The notes under the pieces: model-generated
What the model saw: the letters and a program-made list of their open reading frames with translations, nothing else
Told to the model about the DNA's origin: nothing
The model's database searches: none
Origin: Chloroflexota bacterium
GTDB lineage: Bacteria; Chloroflexota; Limnocylindria; Limnocylindrales; CSP1-4
Assembly (NCBI GenBank): GCA_015661135.1
Contig: JACVXW010000011.1
Span: 1-23,407 of the forward strand
Direction of reading: 5' to 3'
Length of the DNA: 23,407 nt
Program-made: the position numbers and the translations under genes
Shown here: positions 16,824 to 20,943 of the stretch, piece by piece
How positions within the stretch are numbered: the first letter of the stretch is position 1
How the letters are laid out: the number at the start of each line of letters is the position of its first letter

Positions 16824-16829
16824 ATCGTA
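16824..16829 (-). promoter_or_regulatory. -10 box (TACGAT) of a putative leaderless promoter for the PLP/oxidase operon
   Basis: On the minus strand TACGAT is followed by seven bases and the ATG at 16816. No Shine-Dalgarno sequence is present, and no convincing -35 box was found. An 8-bp inverted repeat lies just upstream at 16852-16880. Confidence 0.55.
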
Positions 16830-16851
16830 GCGGTCGGAGCCCTGGCGCGCG

Positions 16852-16880
16852 CCGCACCGAGCCGGCGCGGCCCGGTGCGG
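16852..16880. promoter_or_regulatory. Inverted repeat, possible operator for the PLP/oxidase operon
   Basis: CCGCACCG (16852-16859) and CGGTGCGG (16873-16880) are exact reverse complements with a 13-base spacer. The dyad lies upstream of the minus-strand -10 box at 16824-16829. In DNA this GC-rich a chance dyad is possible. Confidence 0.3.
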
Positions 16881-16898
16881 GACTCCGCCCGCGCCTGA

Positions 16899-16921
16899 AT
16901 CGTTGCCGGGTCAACCACGAT
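16899..16921. promoter_or_regulatory. Candidate MarR operator dyad
   Basis: ATCGTTG (16899-16905), six bases, CAAC (16912-16915), one extra base, ACGAT (16917-16921): an interrupted dyad of a size usual for MarR dimers. It covers the likely -35 element of the marR-like gene, so binding there would shut off its own promoter, as is common in the family. Confidence 0.45.
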
Positions 16922-16932
16922 CGGGGTAGCAT
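16903..16932 (+). promoter_or_regulatory. Promoter of the MarR gene: -35 TTGCCG, -10 TAGCAT
   Basis: TTGCCG at 16903-16908, 18-base spacer, TAGCAT at 16927-16932, then seven bases to the GTG at 16940. The layout predicts a leaderless transcript. Confidence 0.55.
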
Positions 16933-16939
16933 TGCCGGC

Positions 16940-17476
16940 GTGACGACCGCGCCAATGACCGTGTCCCCGTCCCGCCGCGACCAGCAGCTCGCACCGTGGC
17001 GCTCGTTCCTGCGTGCCCATGCCCGGGTTTCACGGCGGTTGGACGAGGACCTTCGCAACCGGCACGGGCTCTCGCTCCAGGAGTACGAGACCCTCCTCCA
17101 CCTGGCCGAGGCGGATGATCGGCGGCTACGGATGGGCCGGCTGGCGGATTCGCTGCTGCTGTCCAAGAGCGGCGTGACGCGGCTGGTGGACCGGCTCGTG
17201 GACGACGGGCTCGTGGAGCGGAGCAGCTGCCCGAGCGACGCGCGCGGCGCCGAGGCGGCGCTGACCCCGGCCGGGCTGGCCCGGCTTCGCGCGGCCGCCC
17301 CCACGCACCTGCAGGGGATTCGCGACCACTTCCTCGCTGCGATCGAGACGGCCGACCTCACGGTCGTCGAACGGGCCATGGACTCGATCTCCGACCGCCT
17401 GTGCGATGCACCGGGCCACTGCGAGCCGGCCATCGAGGCGCATGCCGACCGGGCCGGCACGGCCGCCGGACACTGA
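16940..17476 (+). CDS. MarR family winged-helix transcriptional regulator
   Basis: A 178-residue DNA-binding protein. Helical dimerisation ends flank a winged helix-turn-helix: the helix-turn-helix is near 64-84 (LRMGRLADSLLLSKSGVTRLVDRL) and the wing near 90-110, with SDARGAEAALTPAG the standard MarR wing ending. Three late cysteines or histidines (CDAPGHCEP near 155-163) are slightly unusual and could be redox- or metal-sensitive. It is divergent from the PLP/oxidase operon across 123 bases that contain two dyads, so control of that operon and of itself is the simplest model; the ligand is unknown. The GTG start is favoured over the in-frame ATG at 16955 because of the TAGCAT box seven bases upstream. 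Confidence 0.88.
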   Translation: MTTAPMTVSPSRRDQQLAPWRSFLRAHARVSRRLDEDLRNRHGLSLQEYETLLHLAEADDRRLRMGRLADSLLLSKSGVTRLVDRLVDDGLVERSSCPSDARGAEAALTPAGLARLRAAAPTHLQGIRDHFLAAIETADLTVVERAMDSISDRLCDAPGHCEPAIEAHADRAGTAAGH

Positions 17477-17492
17477 GCGCCGCGCGACCGGT

Positions 17493-17536
17493 CGTCGCGT
17501 GACCCGCCCGTCCGCCGGGGCCGTCGCATGACCCGC
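17493..17536 (+). repeat. 15-bp near-perfect direct repeat at the DUF72 start
   Basis: CGTCGCGTGACCCGC (17493-17507) recurs as CGTCGCATGACCCGC (17522-17536), 29 bases apart with one mismatch. The mismatch turns GTG into ATG, the start codon of the DUF72 gene; the first copy's GTG is out of frame. Confidence 0.8.
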
Positions 17537-18274
17537 GGGCGGCTTCTCGTCGGAACCTCGGGCTTTGCCTATCCGGGCTGGGCGCCGCGCTTCTACCCCG
17601 CCGAACTGCGGCCCGACGGCCTGCTCGAGTGGTACGCGAGCCGCCTCCCGGCGGTCGAGCTCAACAACACCTTCTACCAGCGGCCGTCGGCCGCGCGGAT
17701 CGCGGGTTGGGTTGGGTCCACGCCACCGGCGTTCCGATTCGTGGTCAAGGCCCAGCGCGGGGCGGCCATGAGGGCGCTCGGGGCGACCCCGGAGGACAGC
17801 GTCATCTGGCTGACCGAGGACCTCGGCGGTTTTGGGGAACGGCTGGGGGCGGTCCTCTTCCGGGTGCCCCACAACATGCACCGACGCGCCGATGGCACTT
17901 CGGACCTGGCGCTGCGCCGCGTCCTCGCCGCGTGGCCGGCGGCCATCCGGCTCGTGTTCGAGTTTCAGCACGCGTCGTGGCACGTGGACGAGACATTTGC
18001 CGCATTGCGCGGCGCGGGTGTGACCCTGTGCGCGACTGATGTGCCGGAGGACGTGGAGCCGCCGACAATCCGGCGGACCGGCGGTCTGCTCTACCTGCGC
18101 CTGCGCCGGCACGACTACAGCGCCGCGGAACTCGGCGCGTGGGCCGCGCGCGTCGGGCCGTTCCTCGACGACGGTCTGGACGCGTTCGTCTTCTTCCGCC
18201 ACGACGAGACCGGCCGGGCGACGGAATTCGCGGACGCGCTCCGGGAAGCGGCGCCGGTCCGAAGAAGACGATGA
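17528..18274 (+). CDS. DUF72 (YecE-like) family protein
   Basis: A 248-residue protein close to the usual family length. Recognised by LLVGTSGFAYPGW at the N-terminus, VELNNTFYQRPS near 43-54, FRFVVKAQRG near 69-78, LVFEFQHASW in the middle and DAFVFFRHDETG near the end, all typical of the YecE/DUF72 TIM-barrel family. The biochemical function is not established. The start is the ATG at 17528, 51 bases after the MarR stop; no TAnnnT box precedes it, so it may be read through from the MarR transcript. Its 3' end converges on and overlaps the cupin gene on the other strand, and its Arg-rich last residues (PVRRRR) lie where family members normally end, so they may reflect sequence shared with the overlapping gene. 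Confidence 0.87.
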   Translation: MTRGRLLVGTSGFAYPGWAPRFYPAELRPDGLLEWYASRLPAVELNNTFYQRPSAARIAGWVGSTPPAFRFVVKAQRGAAMRALGATPEDSVIWLTEDLGGFGERLGAVLFRVPHNMHRRADGTSDLALRRVLAAWPAAIRLVFEFQHASWHVDETFAALRGAGVTLCATDVPEDVEPPTIRRTGGLLYLRLRRHDYSAAELGAWAARVGPFLDDGLDAFVFFRHDETGRATEFADALREAAPVRRRR

Positions 18275-18560
18275 TCACGAGGTCCTCGGTGATGTCGTGA
18301 AAGCGATGGACGACGTCCGCGGCCACGAACACGACCGAACCCGGCCCGACCGGCCGGTCCTCCGGGCCGACGGAGATCGTCGCCCGGCCCGAGACCACGT
18401 GGTAGACCTCGTCCTCCGTGTGGGGCCCCTGCGGATCCGTCCCGCCGGCCGGGAGTTCGTACAGCCCGACCGACAGGTCGTGGGTCCGGATGAACTCGTG
18501 GTAGAGGCGGCCGGATGCGCCGCGCGCGGCGATCAGGTCGGCCAGTTCAAACGCCTCCAT
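17802..18560 (-). CDS. Small cupin-domain protein with an antisense run-on reading frame
   Basis: The first ~103 residues (18560 to about 18250) are a complete small cupin: PHTEDEVYHVVSG near 46-58 is motif 1 (H47, E51) and VVFVAADVVHRFHDI near 76-90 is motif 2 (H85, H88), forming a metal-binding beta barrel. ITEDLVIIVFFGPA is where such proteins usually stop. Here no stop follows: the frame stays open for another ~150 Arg/Pro-rich codons antisense to the DUF72 gene, ending at the TGA at 17802. The extension resembles no domain and looks like antisense shadow, so the real protein is either elongated or has lost its stop. Start: ATG at 18560 with GGAG six bases upstream, better than the frame's first codon at 18605. 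It is divergent from the sugar dehydrogenase gene. Function unknown. Confidence 0.65.
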   Translation of the reverse strand: MEAFELADLIAARGASGRLYHEFIRTHDLSVGLYELPAGGTDPQGPHTEDEVYHVVSGRATISVGPEDRPVGPGSVVFVAADVVHRFHDITEDLVIIVFFGPAPLPGARPRIPSPGRSRRGGRRRTRPDRRRGTARRARPTRRVPRRCSRAGAGAGRADRRSAGLSAAPRPPAHQSRTGSHPRRAMRQMSRPRATTRAETRTRAGWPPATRRGRGAAPGPKCHRRVGACCGAPGRGPPPAVPQNRRGPRSAR

Positions 18561-18607
18561 GGCGCACTCCCGTGATACGGATCTGCGACGACCGGAGGCT
18601 AGCACCG

Positions 18608-18613
18608 TACGCT
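18608..18613 (+). promoter_or_regulatory. -10 box (TACGCT) of a putative leaderless promoter for the sugar dehydrogenase gene
   Basis: TACGCT is followed by six bases and the GTG at 18620, matching the layout at four other genes here. A weak TGCGAC lies 18 bases upstream. The 59-base divergent gap also holds the cupin ribosome-binding site. Confidence 0.45.
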
Positions 18614-18619
18614 TCCTCG

Positions 18620-19909
18620 GTGCATCTCCACGTCCGTGCCGTCGTCATGGCCCTGGTGTTGCTGGCGGCCGCGTGCGCCGGCCCGGCCCCGAGCGGTCCG
18701 CCTGCGTCGACCACTCCGCCCCTGACCGCGGGCCCTGCGTCATCCCTGCCCGCGCCCACCGGGACCGCAACGGTCGCACCGAGCATCGCGCCGACGCCCG
18801 CCCCCTTCGACCCGGCCGCGGTCTCGGTCGCACTCGATCGCTACGCGATGGTGCCGGGGAGCCCCCTGGCCATCGCCGCACCGGACGACGGATCCGGCCG
18901 CCTGTTCGTCGCCGCGAAAGTGGGCCAGATCAGGATCGTGCGCGATGGCACCCTCGACCCGGCGCCGATGCTGGACATCGCCGACCTCGTCTCGGGCGGA
19001 TACGAGCAGGGACTCCTCGGCATGGCCGTGCACCCGGACTTCCCGGCCGACCCGCGGGTGGTCGTGGACTACACGGACCTGGGTGGCAACACGGTCATTG
19101 CGTCCTACACGATGGACCCCGCGAACCCGGACCGCCTTGATCCGGCCTCAGCCGTCACGATCCTCACGGTGGACCAGCCGTTCCCGAACCACAACGGCGG
19201 CGCTGTCGCCTTCGGGCCGGACGGGCACCTGTACGTCGCACTGGGCGACGGCGGCAGCGGCGGCGACCCGCTCGGGAACGGCCATCGACTGGACACGCTC
19301 CTCGGCAAGATCCTCCGCCTGGACATCGATGCCGCGGGCGACGGCGGCGCCGCGGGCGACGGCGGCTATGCCATCCCGCCCGGGAATCCGTTCGTGGACG
19401 TCGACGGGGCCCGCCCGGAGATCTGGCTGACCGGCCTGCGGAACCCGTGGCGAATGTCGTTTGATCGGGCGACCGGGGACCTGTGGATCGGCGACGTGGG
19501 CCAGGGCGACTGGGAGGAGGTTGACGTGGCTCGCGCCGGAACCGCCGGCCTGGACTTCGGCTGGAACCTGATGGAAGGGGCGCACTGCTTCCAGCCGGCG
19601 ACCGGCTGCGACAGGGCCGGCCTCGTTCTCCCGGTCAGCGAGTACGGCCATGCCGAGGGCTGCACGATCATCGGCGGCGCGGTGTACCGGGGCTCGGCGC
19701 AACCGCTCCTGGCTGGGGGCTACCTGTTCGCCGACCACTGTTCGGGCCGGCTCTGGGCAATCCCGGCGTCGGCGGACGGTCCGGTGGAGCCGGTCAGGGT
19801 CGGCACGGCCGGCGCAGGCGTGGCCGGCTTCGGCGAGGACGCGGCGGGCGAACTCTACGCGGCCAACCTGGACGGCACGATCAGCCGCATTGTCGCGACG
19901 TCCCGCTGA
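18620..19909 (+). CDS. PQQ-dependent sugar dehydrogenase-like lipoprotein (glucose/sorbosone dehydrogenase fold)
   Basis: A 429-residue exported protein. Residues 1-19 form a lipoprotein signal peptide with lipobox LLAAAC (C19 lipidated), followed by a Pro/Thr/Ser/Ala-rich linker to about 62. The rest is a six-bladed beta-propeller of the soluble glucose dehydrogenase type: NHNGGAVAFGPDGHLYVALG with the presumed catalytic histidine, GDGGSGGDP as a calcium/PQQ loop, LTGLRNPWRMSFD, and GDVGQGDWEEVDV. A cysteine pair (HCFQPATGC) may be bridged. It would oxidise sugars or aldoses outside the membrane if PQQ is available; no pqq genes are in the window, and many homologues are untested. The GTG at 18620 is chosen because it begins the signal peptide and follows a TACGCT box. 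An in-frame repeat lies at 19331-19366. Confidence 0.87.
   Translation: MHLHVRAVVMALVLLAAACAGPAPSGPPASTTPPLTAGPASSLPAPTGTATVAPSIAPTPAPFDPAAVSVALDRYAMVPGSPLAIAAPDDGSGRLFVAAKVGQIRIVRDGTLDPAPMLDIADLVSGGYEQGLLGMAVHPDFPADPRVVVDYTDLGGNTVIASYTMDPANPDRLDPASAVTILTVDQPFPNHNGGAVAFGPDGHLYVALGDGGSGGDPLGNGHRLDTLLGKILRLDIDAAGDGGAAGDGGYAIPPGNPFVDVDGARPEIWLTGLRNPWRMSFDRATGDLWIGDVGQGDWEEVDVARAGTAGLDFGWNLMEGAHCFQPATGCDRAGLVLPVSEYGHAEGCTIIGGAVYRGSAQPLLAGGYLFADHCSGRLWAIPASADGPVEPVRVGTAGAGVAGFGEDAAGELYAANLDGTISRIVATSR
19331..19366 (+). repeat. Perfect 18-bp tandem duplication in the sugar dehydrogenase gene
   Basis: Bases 19331-19348 and 19349-19366 are identical and encode AAGDGG twice, in a surface loop just after LRLDID. 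The frame is kept. Confidence 0.95.
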
Positions 19910-19934
19910 CGCGCAATCCCTCGAGCCGAGCTGA

Positions 19935-20804
19935 TCAGGCCCCGACGGGGTTCGGGCGCGATGCAGGGGGTGCGGGTCGGACCGGCCGGAGGTACAGCGT
20001 CAGGACGCCGACGACATACGCCACGTGAACGATCAGGGTCAGTACCTCGGGGCTCGAGCTGTAGCCCAGGATCGCGCGGAGGAACTGGCCGATGCCCGTC
20101 TTGTGGGGCAGGACCGCGCTGATGTCGAACGCCGTCTGGCTGCCGATCAAGGTGACGCCGCCGATCGCGGCGACCTCGATGAACTCGTGGATCGCATGCG
20201 AGAGGAGGCCGGCCGCGATGAACACCAGGGCGATGCCGGTCCAGCGGAAGAACTTCCGGAGATCCACCGCGCGGCTGCCCCGGTAGAAGCCCCAGCCGAT
20301 GACGGCGGCGGCGGCGAGACCCACAACGGCTCCCAGCCCGACGCTCGGGGCGGCGGTTTCTGCCGAGGTTGCCTGCCCGGCAAGGAAGAGGGCCGTCTCC
20401 ACGCCCTCGCGGATGACCGCGGTGAAGGCCAGGATCGCGAGGCCCCAGGCGCTGCCTTCGCCGAGCGCCCGGTCCACCGCTGCTTGCAGCTCACCCTTCA
20501 GGTGCATCGCCTGGCGACGCATCCAGAACAGCATCCACGTCACGACGCCCGCCGCGAGGAGCATTGCCGCCCCCTCGAAGATCTGCTCGTACGGCTCCTC
20601 GAAGGAGCCGACCGTCGTGAAGATCAGCAGCCCGAGCGCCACGCTCACGATCGCCGCGCTGCCGGCGCCCAGCCAGATCTTCGGCGCGTGTCTCTCGTTG
20701 CCGGTCCGCACGACATAGGCGAGAACAATGGCCACGATGAGCGCAGCCTCCACGCCTTCGCGGAGGCCGATGAGAAAGCCAGTGGTCAGGGCACCGAGAT
20801 CCAC
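19935..20804 (-). CDS. FTR1 family high-affinity iron permease
   Basis: A 289-residue inner-membrane protein with about seven hydrophobic helices. It has both family signatures: REGVEAAL (R15-E19) in helix 1 and REGVETAL (R132-E136) in helix 4, the REXXE motifs that bind and pass iron. An acidic loop (SFEEPYEQIFEG near 67-78) lies between. Family members take up iron after oxidation by a partner (EfeO/EfeB or a multicopper oxidase); no such partner is visible here. Start: GTG at 20804, with GGAGG eight bases upstream and REXXE starting at residue 15 as usual. An ATG at 20888 is in frame but would add a non-hydrophobic 28-residue leader running through the promoter. Likely regulated through the palindromic ATGCAAG sites at 20887-20916. 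It is convergent with the sugar dehydrogenase gene. Confidence 0.9.
   Translation of the reverse strand: MDLGALTTGFLIGLREGVEAALIVAIVLAYVVRTGNERHAPKIWLGAGSAAIVSVALGLLIFTTVGSFEEPYEQIFEGAAMLLAAGVVTWMLFWMRRQAMHLKGELQAAVDRALGEGSAWGLAILAFTAVIREGVETALFLAGQATSAETAAPSVGLGAVVGLAAAAVIGWGFYRGSRAVDLRKFFRWTGIALVFIAAGLLSHAIHEFIEVAAIGGVTLIGSQTAFDISAVLPHKTGIGQFLRAILGYSSSPEVLTLIVHVAYVVGVLTLYLRPVRPAPPASRPNPVGA
19940..19950. terminator. Weak hairpin at the convergent junction
   Basis: CCCC, GAC, GGGG then TTC on the plus strand, 30 bases after the sugar dehydrogenase stop and inside the last codons of the iron permease gene. The stem is only 4 bp and no T-run follows, so a role in termination is doubtful. Confidence 0.25.
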
Positions 20805-20862
20805 GGGTACGACCTCCAGGATGCGGGGGCAAACGTTGGGCGCCGGATCGACGCCGACGTAA

Positions 20863-20892
20863 ATCCTAGTACAGGGCTCGGGTTTCATGCAA
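20863..20892 (-). promoter_or_regulatory. ftr1 promoter: -35 TTGCAT, -10 TAGGAT
   Basis: On the minus strand TTGCAT (20892-20887) is separated by 18 bases from TAGGAT (20868-20863). The message would carry a leader of roughly 50 bases and then GGAGG before the GTG at 20804, unlike the leaderless genes in the window. The -35 lies within an ATGCAAG half-site. Confidence 0.6.
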
Positions 20893-20916
20893 GCGCCCTT
20901 GCATCACGGATGCAAG
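20887..20916. promoter_or_regulatory. Triple ATGCAAG palindromic array, candidate operator or aceE terminator
   Basis: ATGCAAG (20887-20893), CGCC, CTTGCAT (20898-20904), CACGG, ATGCAAG (20910-20916): three 7-base half-sites in alternating orientation. The outermost overlaps the ftr1 -35 box, which suits an iron-responsive repressor. The same sequence, read from the aceE side, folds into an 8-bp or longer hairpin 28 bases after the aceE stop, so it may instead or also be a terminator. Confidence 0.5.
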
Positions 20917-20943
20917 GCGCCCTGACCTCCCCGCCGGCCGGGG

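Noticed and set aside
15525..17020. Longer versions of the class V PLP gene (start 17020) and antisense frames over it
   Set aside because: The extra N-terminal codons overlap the divergent MarR gene and promoter; the family-typical N-terminus begins at the ATG at 16816.
20805..20888. ATG at 20888 as the start of the iron permease
   Set aside because: It adds 28 polar residues not seen in the family, overlaps the -35 box, and the GTG at 20804 has a good SD.
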